64,000 bases of DNA, taken from positions 28,665-92,664 of the forward strand of contig DATLRV010000038.1 in the NCBI GenBank assembly GCA_035534455.1, read 5' to 3'. Under the pieces are notes generated by a model. That model was not told the origin of the DNA, searched no databases, and saw nothing but the letters and a program-made list of their open reading frames with translations. The DNA is from JAJYVT01 sp035534455. GTDB taxonomy: Bacteria; Actinomycetota; Acidimicrobiia; Acidimicrobiales; RAAP-2. Made by a program: the position numbers and the translations under genes. Below are positions 43,146 to 52,301 of this stretch, piece after piece (positions within the stretch are counted from its first letter, which is position 1; every line of letters begins with the position of its first letter).

Positions 43146-44414
43146 TCAGCCGCTTTCGGCCGGCGACCCGCGGGTTTGCACAATGCGGGCGGTCGAACGG
43201 GACGGACCCCCCTCGCTCTGGCTTGGACCCCGTGCCTTCGCCCTGGGTCCGAGGAAACCCCGGGCGCGATCGCGCTCGGTCTTCTCGGTGTGGCAGTGGT
43301 AGCAGAGGTCTCTCACGTTCCCGTACGAGGTCGGGCCATTGTTGGCGACGGGATCTTCGTGGTCGCGCTGGAGACCCCAGGTGCGCCGGCAGTTGACGCA
43401 GGCCCGGCCGATGAAGGCCGGGGCAGGCCCGATGTCGAGGGCGGTCAGCAGCTCAGCTGTGTACCTGCGGCCATGGTGGTGGATCTTCTGGACGTCCTTG
43501 CCGTCATGGAGAACGACCTTCAAGAACGCGTCCGCCGCGAGCTCTTTGGCCACCTCGACCGGGACCGGGCCACCGCCGATCACCTGGCACGGCTCACCGG
43601 CGTGGACGTGGCCGCGTCGCCACGCGTAGAGGTCGCAGACGATGACGAGGTCGGTGTTCGGTCCGCGCTTCCCGGCCCCTTCGGCCGTCGCGAGCGCGAC
43701 CAGGGCGTCGGCGGCGTGTGCGTGGAAACGCGCGGACTTGCCCCCCCGCTTCGCATCCCGGTGGCGCCGCGCCGCCTCCCGCTCGATGCGAGTGACGAAG
43801 GGAATTCCCGTTTCCGGCGGCAACGCCCCGTCGAAACAGACCATGCCAAGGCTGTCGCGCCAATGGCGGAAGCGACGGGCGGCAAGCTGGCGACGGTGCA
43901 GCTCATCGACCGGGGTCGACGCGAGGTTCTTCTCCCTGACCGCCTCGCGGACGCTTCCGAGGTCGCCGCGCCGAGCCACGTCGAGAAGCTCGCGCTCTTG
44001 CCCAGGGAGCTCAGTCTCGGCCCGCGCGATCTCTTTTGCTTGCGCGACCGAGACAGAGCCCTCGAACAACGCGTCCCTCGTCTCGGGATGGCCGACGAGC
44101 TTGCGCGCGAGGTCGAGCCCCTGGCGCGCGTCCTTCCCGGTGGTGCCGCTCTGACGTGCGAGCCAAGATGCCGGATCGGCGTGGCCCTGCTCCTTGTGGG
44201 CACCGCACTCGACGGCCCGTGCCCCGGCGACGAGCCGGAGCGCCCCGGCGGCGTTCTCCACCCGGGAAGCGGCCTCGAACACCACGACGCAGTCCGACGG
44301 CGGGACATCTCCGGGATCGAACGCCGCGATGCCCGAGAGGAACGCCTTGGCGGCGGCGACGATCTGTGCGGCCTGGGCGCTGTAGACCTGCTCTGGGACC
44401 ACGGAGAACACCAT
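43146..44414 (-). CDS. DUF222 / HNH endonuclease domain protein (13E12-type)
   Basis: 422 aa. The N-terminal DUF222 region (about 1-290) has AHKEQGHADPASWLARQSG and LARKLVGHPETRDALFEGSVS. The C-terminal HNH domain reads CVNCRRTW, LQRDHEDPV, and CYHCH, with Cys pairs and catalytic His intact. This large family is multi-copy in actinobacteria and is likely mobile or satellite to mobile DNA, but no inverted repeats or target-site duplications were seen here. ATG at 44414; upstream open codons are shadow. Confidence 0.9.
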   Translation of the reverse strand: MVFSVVPEQVYSAQAAQIVAAAKAFLSGIAAFDPGDVPPSDCVVVFEAASRVENAAGALRLVAGARAVECGAHKEQGHADPASWLARQSGTTGKDARQGLDLARKLVGHPETRDALFEGSVSVAQAKEIARAETELPGQERELLDVARRGDLGSVREAVREKNLASTPVDELHRRQLAARRFRHWRDSLGMVCFDGALPPETGIPFVTRIEREAARRHRDAKRGGKSARFHAHAADALVALATAEGAGKRGPNTDLVIVCDLYAWRRGHVHAGEPCQVIGGGPVPVEVAKELAADAFLKVVLHDGKDVQKIHHHGRRYTAELLTALDIGPAPAFIGRACVNCRRTWGLQRDHEDPVANNGPTSYGNVRDLCYHCHTEKTERDRARGFLGPRAKARGPSQSEGGPSRSTARIVQTRGSPAESG

Positions 44415-44503
44415 GACACGGGGGTGTATCAGCGCCCGCCCCGTGTGGCCGGCTGACGGCGCCGTTCGAGCCGCGGGCGGCGATCCCCCGGACCCCGGCT
44501 CGC

Positions 44504-45994
44504 TCAGCCGTTCTGCGGGAACCCCAGGTCGACCGCGCTCGTCGAGGGATCGGGCCAGCGCTCGGTCACGACCTTGGCGCGGGTGTAGAAGTTGACGCTC
44601 TCGGGACCGTAGATGTGGGTGTCGCCGAAGAGCGACGCCTTCCAGCCGCCGAAGGAGAAGTAGCCGACCGGGACGGGGATGGGGACGTTCACGCCGACCA
44701 TGCCGGCCTCGACCTCCTCTTGGAAGCGGCGCGCCGCGCCCCCGTCGCGGGTGTAGATGGCCGCGCCGTTGCCCCACGGGCTCGAGTTCACGAGCGACAT
44801 CGCCTCGTCGTAGGTACCGGTCCGCACGACCGAGAGGACGGGCCCGAAGATCTCGTCGCGGTAGCAGTCCATCTCCGGAGTCACCCGGTCGATGAGCGAG
44901 GCGCCGAGGAAGAACCCCTCGGTGCCGTAGCGGGGGTGCTCCCTGCCGTCGACGACGACCGTCGCGCCCTGCGACGACGCGGAGTCCATGTACGACGCAA
45001 CCTTGTCACGATGCTCCTTGGTCACGAGCGGCCCCATCTCGGACTCCTGGTCGAGCCCCGAGCCGATCCGCAGCTTCGGAAGGCGCGCCGCGATCGCGTC
45101 GACGAGCGGCTCGGCCACGCGGCCGACCGGAACGATCACCGAGACCGCCATGCACCGCTCCCCCGCCGAACCGTAGGCGGCCGAGACGGCGGCGTCGGCC
45201 GCCATGTCGACATCCGCGTCGGGGAGCACGACCATGTGGTTCTTCGCGCCGCCGAGCGCCTGCACCCGCTTGCCCCGGCGCGCCGACTCCTCGTAGATGT
45301 ACCGCGCGATCGGGGTCGACCCGACGAAGGAGATCGCTTGGACGTCGGGGTGCGCGAGGAGCGCGTCGACGGCAACCTTGTCCCCCTGGACGACGTTGAA
45401 GACGCCGTCGGGGACGCCCGCGTCGGCGAACACCTCCGCGATGATCGTCGACGCGAGGGGGTCCTTCTCCGAGGGCTTCAGCACGAAGGCATTCCCGCAT
45501 GCGACGGCGCTGGCACACATCCACAGGGGCACCATGGCCGGGAAGTTGAACGGCGAGATCCCGGCGACGACGCCGAGCGGCTGCCGCACGGAGTACACGT
45601 CCACACCGGTCGACGCGCGCTGGGCGTAGCGTCCCGCCAGGAGGTTGGGGATCCCGCAGGCGTAGTCGACGTTCTCGATTCCCCGGGCGACCTCTCCCAT
45701 GGCGTCGGACATCACCTTGCCGTGCTGCACGGTGATGGCCCTGGCGATGTCGGCGCGGCGCGCGTCGAGCGCGTGGCGGACCCGGAAGAGCACCTCCGCG
45801 CGCTTGGCGAGCGAGGTGTGGCCCCAGGGGCCCGCGGCCGCCTTCGCGGCGTCGACCGCCCTGTCCACCTCCTCGGTGCTGGCGAAGTCGACCTCGTGCG
45901 TGCGCGCACCGGTCGCGGGGTCGAACACGTCGCCGTGGCGGCCGGACTCTCCTGGCACCACCTTCCCGGCGATGAAGTGGCTGATGCGTTCCAC
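44504..45994 (-). CDS. mmsA: Methylmalonate-semialdehyde dehydrogenase (CoA-acylating)
   Basis: 496 aa, normal for the family. Aldehyde dehydrogenase fold with PFNFPAMVPLWM, GSTPIARYIYE, LGGAKNHMVVLPDAD and the catalytic Cys in YGSAGERCMA. The ALGGAKNH motif and the C-terminal VPIPVPVGYFSFGGWK are specific for MmsA, which makes acyl-CoA from malonate or methylmalonate semialdehyde in valine, beta-alanine or pyrimidine breakdown. GTG at 45994 has AGGAGG upstream. It follows the aminotransferase by 17 bp, so both form one operon. Confidence 0.94.
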   Translation of the reverse strand: MERISHFIAGKVVPGESGRHGDVFDPATGARTHEVDFASTEEVDRAVDAAKAAAGPWGHTSLAKRAEVLFRVRHALDARRADIARAITVQHGKVMSDAMGEVARGIENVDYACGIPNLLAGRYAQRASTGVDVYSVRQPLGVVAGISPFNFPAMVPLWMCASAVACGNAFVLKPSEKDPLASTIIAEVFADAGVPDGVFNVVQGDKVAVDALLAHPDVQAISFVGSTPIARYIYEESARRGKRVQALGGAKNHMVVLPDADVDMAADAAVSAAYGSAGERCMAVSVIVPVGRVAEPLVDAIAARLPKLRIGSGLDQESEMGPLVTKEHRDKVASYMDSASSQGATVVVDGREHPRYGTEGFFLGASLIDRVTPEMDCYRDEIFGPVLSVVRTGTYDEAMSLVNSSPWGNGAAIYTRDGGAARRFQEEVEAGMVGVNVPIPVPVGYFSFGGWKASLFGDTHIYGPESVNFYTRAKVVTERWPDPSTSAVDLGFPQNG

Positions 45995-46011
45995 GTTCGG
46001 GCCTCCTGGTC

Positions 46012-47349
46012 CTAGTCGACGACGGCGCGGTCGGTGATGCAGAGCGCCTCGTCGAGCACGGCGAATCCCTCTGCGAGCTGCTCCTCGGTGATGCACAACG
46101 GCGGGTTGGTCATGACCTGGTTCCAGTGAAGGTTCACGAACACCCCGTGGTCGAGCGAGAACCGGAGGAGCTCGGCCATCTCGGGGCTCGACGAGTTGAA
46201 CGGCGCCATCGGCTCGCCGGTCGTGCGGCTTCGCACGATCTCGAGGCAGCCGAAGAGCCCGATGTTGCGGAAGGCGCCGACCGAGGGATGGCGCGCGGCG
46301 AGGTCCTCGTGGTGCCCCCGCATCACGTCGCCCATCTTGGCCGCCCGCTCGATCAGCCCGTCCTCCTCGTAGACGCGGATCGTGGCAAGGGCCGCGGCGA
46401 GGCCCACGGGGTGCGAGTTGTAGGTGAGGCCGCCGGCGAAGACGTGATCGTCGAAGTACTCGGCGACGTGCGGGCGGAGCCCCACCGCGCCGAGCGGCAC
46501 GTAGCTCGACGTGAGCCCCTTGGCGCACGTGATCAGGTCGGGGACCACGCCCCAGTGGTCCACCGCGAACCACGACCCCGTCCGGCCGAAGCCGCTCATG
46601 ACCTCGTCGGCGATCATCAGGATCCCGTACCGGTCGCACAGCTCCCGCACGCCCTGGAGGTAGCCGTCCGGCGGGATCAGGATCCCGTTCGTGCCGGTCA
46701 CCGGCTCGACGACGAATGCGGCGATGGTCGACGGGCCTTCGAGCTCGATGGTCTCTTCTAGGACCGCCAGGGCGTCGGCCGCGGAGTCCCAGGGACGGGT
46801 GGTGCCGTGGTAGAAGTCGAGCACGTGCACGACCCCGGGGATGCCCGGCTCGTTCGCCCACCGCCGCGGGTCGCCGGTGAGCGTGATCGCACCGGCCGTC
46901 CCCCCGTGGTAAGAGCGATACCGGGCGAGGATCTTCTGGCGCCCAGTCACCAAGCGCGCCATGCGGATGGCGTTCTCGTTCGCCTCCGCGCCCCCCAACG
47001 TGAAGAACGACTTCTCGATGTCGCCCGGGAAGAGCTCGGCGAGCTTCCGGCCGAGGAGCGCTCGGACCTCGGTGGTCATCCCCGCCGAGCTGACGTAGGC
47101 GAGCTCGCGCACCTGCGCGGCGACGGCGTCCGCAATGCGCGGGTCGCTGTGGCCCGCGTTCACGCTCATCAGCTGGGAGTTGAAGTCCAGGTAGCGCTTG
47201 CCGTCGGCACCGGTGAAGTAGACGCCGCTCGCAGACGCGACCGGGAGCGGCGAGGCCTTGGACTGGGCGACCCAGTCGAAGAGCGTGTACCGCTTGGACA
47301 GCTCGACGATCTCGGCTGCCGACAGCCGCTCTCCACGCTGCTCACCCAC
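46012..47349 (-). CDS. Class III (omega-amino-acid) aminotransferase
   Basis: 445 aa, PLP-dependent. TLGGAEANENAIRMARL and PDLITCAKGLTSSYVPLGAVG (Schiff-base Lys in AKG) mark a class III enzyme. ADEVMSGFGRTG is the PLP-binding Asp region. Coupling to mmsA suggests it makes malonate or methylmalonate semialdehyde from beta-alanine or 3-aminoisobutyrate. GTG 47349 has GGAGG 8 nt upstream; ATG 47406 would add 19 residues. Confidence 0.9.
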   Translation of the reverse strand: MGEQRGERLSAAEIVELSKRYTLFDWVAQSKASPLPVASASGVYFTGADGKRYLDFNSQLMSVNAGHSDPRIADAVAAQVRELAYVSSAGMTTEVRALLGRKLAELFPGDIEKSFFTLGGAEANENAIRMARLVTGRQKILARYRSYHGGTAGAITLTGDPRRWANEPGIPGVVHVLDFYHGTTRPWDSAADALAVLEETIELEGPSTIAAFVVEPVTGTNGILIPPDGYLQGVRELCDRYGILMIADEVMSGFGRTGSWFAVDHWGVVPDLITCAKGLTSSYVPLGAVGLRPHVAEYFDDHVFAGGLTYNSHPVGLAAALATIRVYEEDGLIERAAKMGDVMRGHHEDLAARHPSVGAFRNIGLFGCLEIVRSRTTGEPMAPFNSSSPEMAELLRFSLDHGVFVNLHWNQVMTNPPLCITEEQLAEGFAVLDEALCITDRAVVD

Positions 47350-47543
47350 TGCGCGTCCTCCGTTCAGACCTGTGGTTGACTTCGTCTTGCCGGCGGGATC
47401 CCGCATCAGTCAGGCACCCCGCGTCTACGCCCCGATCCGTCGATCGTAGGTCACAACTCGCCTCCTTGCGTACCTGTCGACCGTACGCGGTGCCGGTTTC
47501 CGGCGCCCCGACCGGAGGGTCAGCGGCTCCCGCGACCTGCGGG

Positions 47544-49919
47544 TCAGTTCGGGACGTCGCCGGTCTCGAGCAGCTCGGCGAAGCGGGACCCGTCGACGAC
47601 CGGGACGCCGAGCTCCTCCGCCTTCTGCGTCTTTGCCGCGCCGGGCGAGGCCCCGATGACGACGGCGAGGGTCTTCTTCGACACCGTGCCGGGGGACTTG
47701 CCGCCCCTCGAGAGGATCGCCTCCTCGGCCTCCTCCCGGGTGTAACCCTCGAGGGTGCCGGTGACCACGACCGACTTGCCCGCAAGCGTCTGGGGGAGCC
47801 CCAGAACCCCGGCGGCCGCTACCCCGGCGGCCGGAACCCCGGCGGCCGCTACCCCGGCGGCCGCTACCCCGGCGGCCGCTACCCCGGCGGCCTGGCCCCC
47901 GCCGCTGGTCCCGGCCCCCGACGCGGCCCCTCCGGGGGCCGTCCGGCTCGCACCGGGCTCTTCGGTCTGGAGGCCGAGTGCCACCAGGCGATCCACCACC
48001 GCGACGTTCTGGGGGTTCGAGAAGAACTCGGTGAGGCTGTCGGCGATGACGGCGCCGACACCCTCGACCGCGGCGAGCTCGGTGGCGGCGGCGTGGCGCA
48101 ACGCCCCGAGCGTCCCGAAGGCGCGCGCGAGCGCCCGGGCGCCGGTCGGACCGACATGGCGGATCCCGAGCGCGACGAGGAGCCTCGAGAGCGGGCGGGA
48201 CTTCGAGTCCGCGATCGCGTCCACCAGGTTCTTCGAGGAGACCGCGCCCATCCGCTCCAGGGTCTCGAGACGGGGAGCCTCCAAGAGGTAGAGATCGGCG
48301 GGGTCGGCAACCATGCCGGCCTCGACCAGCTGGACCACGCGTTCCTCCCCGAGGCCTTCGATGTCCATGCCCGAGCGTGACGCGAAGTGCACGATGCGCT
48401 GCACGCGTTGGGCGGGGCAATCGATGTTGGTGCAGTACGTGTCGCTCTCGCCCGGCAGTCTCGTGAGCGGCCCCCCGCAGGAGGGGCACGTCGTGGGGAA
48501 CCGCCAGGGCGGCCGCCGCCAGGGCGGCCGCCGCCCGGGCGAATTGGCACCAGGCGAAGGCGAACCGGCACCGCCATCACCGGCGGCGTCTCCACCGGGA
48601 GCCAGGACCGGCCCGACCACCTCGGGGATCACGTCGCCCGCCTTGTGGACGACCACGAGGTCCCCGGGCCGCACGTCCTTCAGGCGGACCTGGTCCTCGT
48701 TGTGCAAGGTGGCGAGCCGCACCGTCGACCCGCCCACGAACACGGGCTCGAGCATCGCGAACGGCGTCGCCCGCCCCGTCCGTCCGATGGACACCATGAT
48801 GTCCACGAGGCGCGTGGTGCGGTCCTCGGGCGGGAACTTGTAGGCGATCGCCCAACGCGGCGCCCGCGAGGTCGCGCCGAGACGCTCGTGCAGCGAGAGG
48901 TCGTCGACCTTGATCACGACCCCGTCGATCTCGTAGGGGAGGTCATGGCGGTGCGCCTCGAGCTCCCGGCAGCGTGCGAACGCGGCGGTCACCCCGCGGA
49001 CCTTTCGGGCGTCGGGGCTCACGGGGAAGCCCGCGGCCCCGAGCAGCTCGAGCGCCGCGCTCTGGGTGCCGGGGGGCCACACCGCCTGCGACGACCCCCG
49101 GCCTCGTCCGGCGCGGCCGACCTTGCGCGACGTGCCCTGCGTCTCCTCGGGGACCGCGCCGTCGATCTCCCCGATCTGGTACGCCCAGAACGAGAGCGGA
49201 CGCGAGGCCGTCATCGCCGGGTCCTTCTGGCGCAGCGAGCCCGCACCGGCGTTGCGCGGGTTGGCGAAGGTCTTGGTGCCCTGCGACTCGGCCTTCCGGT
49301 TCAGCTCGGCGAATGTGGCGGTCGGCATGTACACCTCGCCGCGCACCTCGAGGTGGTGGGGCGCGGGCATCGTGAGCTGGTGCGGCACGACGCGGATGGT
49401 GGCCACGTTGGCCGTCACGTCCTCCCCGGTGACGCCGTCGCCGCGGGTCGCCGCCCGGACGAACCTGCCGTCGACGTAGGTGAGGGACATCGCGACGCCG
49501 TCGACCTTGGGCTCGCAGCTGAAGTCGAGCTTCTCGAGGTCGACGTCGGGGAGCAGACGGCGGAGGCGGTCGGCCCACGCCTCGAGCTCGGCCTCATCGA
49601 ACGCGTTGTCGAGGCTCATCATCGGGATCCGGTGGCGAACCGGGGCGAAGAGCTGGGTCTCGGCCGCGCCGCCCACGCGCTGGGTCGGCGAATCGGAGGT
49701 GATGACCTCGGGGTGCTCGGCCTCGATCAGGCGGAGCTCCCGGACGAGCGCGTCGAAGTCGGCGTCGGGGATCTCCGGTGCGTCGAGCACGAAGTAGCGC
49801 TCGTTGTGGTGCTCGATCAGCCGCCGGAGCTCCGCCGCACGCGCTGCGGGTGTGCGCCGGTCCGGTCCGGCACCGGGGACCCCGTCCACCTCGCCCACGG
49901 CGTCGCGGGGGGGACTCAC
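47544..49919 (-). CDS. ligA: NAD-dependent DNA ligase LigA
   Basis: 791 aa, about 110 longer than usual. The NAD-binding 1a domain and adenylation Lys in CEPKVDGVAM are present, as are the zinc finger CPSCG ... CTNIDC, the helix-hairpin-helix region and a C-terminal BRCT domain. Three insertions explain the extra length: Gly/Arg-rich residues within the adenylation domain (SRKVGRAGRGRGSS), a Pro/Arg stretch before the zinc finger, and an Ala/Gly/Val repeat before BRCT. All are low-complexity, so activity is expected. GTG at 49919 overlaps mnmA by GTGA. Last gene of a four-gene minus operon. Confidence 0.95.
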   Translation of the reverse strand: MSPPRDAVGEVDGVPGAGPDRRTPAARAAELRRLIEHHNERYFVLDAPEIPDADFDALVRELRLIEAEHPEVITSDSPTQRVGGAAETQLFAPVRHRIPMMSLDNAFDEAELEAWADRLRRLLPDVDLEKLDFSCEPKVDGVAMSLTYVDGRFVRAATRGDGVTGEDVTANVATIRVVPHQLTMPAPHHLEVRGEVYMPTATFAELNRKAESQGTKTFANPRNAGAGSLRQKDPAMTASRPLSFWAYQIGEIDGAVPEETQGTSRKVGRAGRGRGSSQAVWPPGTQSAALELLGAAGFPVSPDARKVRGVTAAFARCRELEAHRHDLPYEIDGVVIKVDDLSLHERLGATSRAPRWAIAYKFPPEDRTTRLVDIMVSIGRTGRATPFAMLEPVFVGGSTVRLATLHNEDQVRLKDVRPGDLVVVHKAGDVIPEVVGPVLAPGGDAAGDGGAGSPSPGANSPGRRPPWRRPPWRFPTTCPSCGGPLTRLPGESDTYCTNIDCPAQRVQRIVHFASRSGMDIEGLGEERVVQLVEAGMVADPADLYLLEAPRLETLERMGAVSSKNLVDAIADSKSRPLSRLLVALGIRHVGPTGARALARAFGTLGALRHAAATELAAVEGVGAVIADSLTEFFSNPQNVAVVDRLVALGLQTEEPGASRTAPGGAASGAGTSGGGQAAGVAAAGVAAAGVAAAGVPAAGVAAAGVLGLPQTLAGKSVVVTGTLEGYTREEAEEAILSRGGKSPGTVSKKTLAVVIGASPGAAKTQKAEELGVPVVDGSRFAELLETGDVPN
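47806..47895 (-). repeat. Six 15-bp in-frame repeats in the LigA linker
   Basis: ACCCCGGCGGCCGCT or near variants at 47806-47895. On the minus strand it encodes AAGVA-type units before the BRCT domain. Confidence 0.95.
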
Positions 49920-50998
49920 CGGCACCTCCTCGCCGCCGCGACGACGCCCCCACCGCGCACCTCGTCGGGATCGCGCCCGTCGTAGAGCGCGAGGGTCTGT
50001 CCGGGCGCGACCGGACGCTGCGGCGCGGCGAAACGGACCGTGAGCCCGTCCCCCGCACCGGCACCGGCGATCCGGACGGTGCAGCGCGCGGGGCGTCCGT
50101 GCGCGCTCACCTGCGCGGTCGCCTCCTCGCCGTCGGCGAGGGGGCCGTCGACCCAGGTGACGGAGCCCGGCTCGAGCGAGAGCTCGTCGACCGTCGCCCT
50201 CGCTCCGTCGGTGACCGTGACGCGGCGCGCGGCCACGTCGACCGCGACGGCGTACCGGCGCCCCCCGGCCGCCGGCATCCCCCGTCGCTGACCGACCGTG
50301 ACGAGCTCCACGGCTCCCACATGCCCCAGGTGCGCGCCGCTCACCTCGTCCACCACGTCGGCGGGGTGGAGCTCGAGCCGGGACGACAGGAAGCCTCCCC
50401 GCCCTTGGGCGGAGTGGATGAAGCACACGTCCTGGCTGTCGGGCTTGCCCGCCGTGCGCAGCCCCAACCTCGCGGCCTCCGCGCGCACTCCGGCCTTGGT
50501 CATGCGGCCCACCGGCAGCACGACCGCGCCGAGCTGTGACTGCCCGAGCATCGACAGCACGTACGACTGGTCCTTCAACGCGTCCGCACCCCGGCGCAAC
50601 GAGAACCGCCCCGACCGCTCGACCACCTGCGCGTGGTGCCCGGTCGCCAGGCGGTCGAAGCCGAGGCGCTCGGCCCGCGCGAGCAGGCGGTCGAACTTGA
50701 TGTGGCGGTTGCACTCGATGCACGGGTTCGGGGTGCGGCCGGACGCGTGCGCGTCGACGTACGGGCCCACCACGGCGCGCTCGAAGTCCTCGGTGAGGTT
50801 GAAGACGTGGTGCGCGATCCCGAGCTGCTGGGCGACGCGGCGCGCGTCGTCCACGTCGGCGACCGAGCAGCAGCCCGAGCTCTGCGGGCCGCCCCAGAGC
50901 TTCAGGGTGGCGCCGACGACGTCGTGGCCCTCCGCGACGAGGCGCGCGGCAGCAACCGAGGAGTCCACACCTCCGGACATGGCCACGAGCACGCGCAT
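49916..50998 (-). CDS. mnmA: tRNA-specific 2-thiouridylase MnmA
   Basis: 360 aa. PP-loop MSGGVDSS, then first catalytic Cys in NPCIECNRHIKF and the second in SQDVCFIH; ATGHHAQ is also intact. It puts sulfur on U34 of Lys, Glu and Gln tRNAs. The ATG at 50998 begins at the PP-loop as in the family. It lies 26 bp downstream of the cysteine desulfurase, which supplies its sulfur, a known arrangement, and overlaps ligA by GTGA. Confidence 0.96.
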   Translation of the reverse strand: MRVLVAMSGGVDSSVAAARLVAEGHDVVGATLKLWGGPQSSGCCSVADVDDARRVAQQLGIAHHVFNLTEDFERAVVGPYVDAHASGRTPNPCIECNRHIKFDRLLARAERLGFDRLATGHHAQVVERSGRFSLRRGADALKDQSYVLSMLGQSQLGAVVLPVGRMTKAGVRAEAARLGLRTAGKPDSQDVCFIHSAQGRGGFLSSRLELHPADVVDEVSGAHLGHVGAVELVTVGQRRGMPAAGGRRYAVAVDVAARRVTVTDGARATVDELSLEPGSVTWVDGPLADGEEATAQVSAHGRPARCTVRIAGAGAGDGLTVRFAAPQRPVAPGQTLALYDGRDPDEVRGGGVVAAARRCR

Positions 50999-51024
50999 CG
51001 CCGTCGGCACCGCTCCGCCGCCGC

Positions 51025-52233
51025 TCAGCCGCGCAGGCGTGCGACGGCTTCGGGCACGACCGCGAGGGCGCGCTCGACGTCGACGGGCGTCGTCGTGTGG
51101 CCGAGGCTGAAACGGATCGAGCCGCGTGCGACGGTCGCGGGCACGCCCATCGCCGCGAGCACGTGGCTCGGCTCGAGCGCGCCGCTCGCGCACGCCGCGC
51201 CCGCCGAGACGCAGACGCCCGCCTCGTCGAGGAGCACGACGAGCTCCTCGCGGTCGACGCCTGCGAAGCAGAGGTGGCAGTGCCCCGGCAACACGGCCTT
51301 GCGGTCCGCGGCCTCGATGGCCGAGGGGACCGCGCCGAGCAGCCCGTCCGCGAGGCGATCGCGCAGTGCCCCGACGCGCACGGATTCCCCCTCACGCTCC
51401 CGTCCCGCCGCGGCGAGCGCGGTGGCGAGGCCGACCGCTCCGGCGACGTCGTGGGTGCCCGCCCGGCGTTCGCGCTCCTGCCCGCCGCCGACGACGAGCG
51501 CGTCCAGCTCGACGCCCTCGCGCACCACGAGCGCCCCCGCACCCTTCGGGCCGCCCAGCTTGTGCGCCGAGATGGCGACGAGGTCCACACCTTGCGCCGC
51601 GAGCGCCACGTCCAGCCACGGTGCGGCCTGCACGGCGTCGGTGTGCACGACGGCCCCCGGGGCGAGCTGTCGGGTGCGCGAGACGACGTCGCCGAGAGGC
51701 TGGAGGGTGCCCAACTCGTTGTTGGCGAGCATGACCGTGACCAGCGCCACGTCGGCGGACAGCACCTCGGAAAGACGGTCGAGGTCGACCACGCCGTGCG
51801 CGTCCACCCCCACGCGCTCGTGCACCACTCCGCCGAGGCGATCAGCAGCGGCGCGGCACGCCTCGAGGACCGCGGCGTGCTCGATCGCGGAGCTGACCAC
51901 GACCGTCTCTTCCCCGTGGCGCCTGCGCGCCGCGGCGCCGAGGACGCCGAGGACGGCGAGGTTGTCGGCCTCCGTCCCCCCCGAAGTGAAGACGACCTCT
52001 CGCGGCGCGGCGCCGAGCAGCTCGGCCACCAGGTCCCTGGCGTCCTCGAGCGCGCGGCGCGAGGCGCGGGCCTGGCGGTGGTGGCCCGAGGGGTGGCCGA
52101 AGACCTCCTTGGCGAACGGCGCCATCGCCTCGGCGACCTCGTCGCGCACCGGCGTCGACGCGGCGTGGTCGAGGTAGGTGAGCGGCGGGCCGTCAGCCTG
52201 CGCGTGATCGGGAGCGTGAGCGTGGGCGTCCAT
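51025..52233 (-). CDS. Cysteine desulfurase (IscS/NifS family)
   Basis: 402 aa. YLDHAASTPVR, SGGTEADNLAVLG, HTDAVQ, the PLP Lys in AISAHKLGGPKG and the catalytic Cys in SAGAACASGALEPSHVL show an intact group I desulfurase. It provides persulfide for MnmA and Fe-S clusters. ATG at 52233; the first 15 residues are His/Ala-rich. It follows the aldehyde dehydrogenase by 68 bp. Confidence 0.94.
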   Translation of the reverse strand: MDAHAHAPDHAQADGPPLTYLDHAASTPVRDEVAEAMAPFAKEVFGHPSGHHRQARASRRALEDARDLVAELLGAAPREVVFTSGGTEADNLAVLGVLGAAARRRHGEETVVVSSAIEHAAVLEACRAAADRLGGVVHERVGVDAHGVVDLDRLSEVLSADVALVTVMLANNELGTLQPLGDVVSRTRQLAPGAVVHTDAVQAAPWLDVALAAQGVDLVAISAHKLGGPKGAGALVVREGVELDALVVGGGQERERRAGTHDVAGAVGLATALAAAGREREGESVRVGALRDRLADGLLGAVPSAIEAADRKAVLPGHCHLCFAGVDREELVVLLDEAGVCVSAGAACASGALEPSHVLAAMGVPATVARGSIRFSLGHTTTPVDVERALAVVPEAVARLRG

Positions 52234-52301
52234 GTCGCCCAAGAGGCTACGCGGACGGCGCGCCGCTGCCCACGCGTGCGCTCCGGCGGTTGCGCCGGGC
52301 G

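Noticed and set aside
43146..44414. DUF222-HNH gene as part of an insertion sequence or intein
   Set aside because: No terminal inverted repeats, target duplications or split host gene seen.
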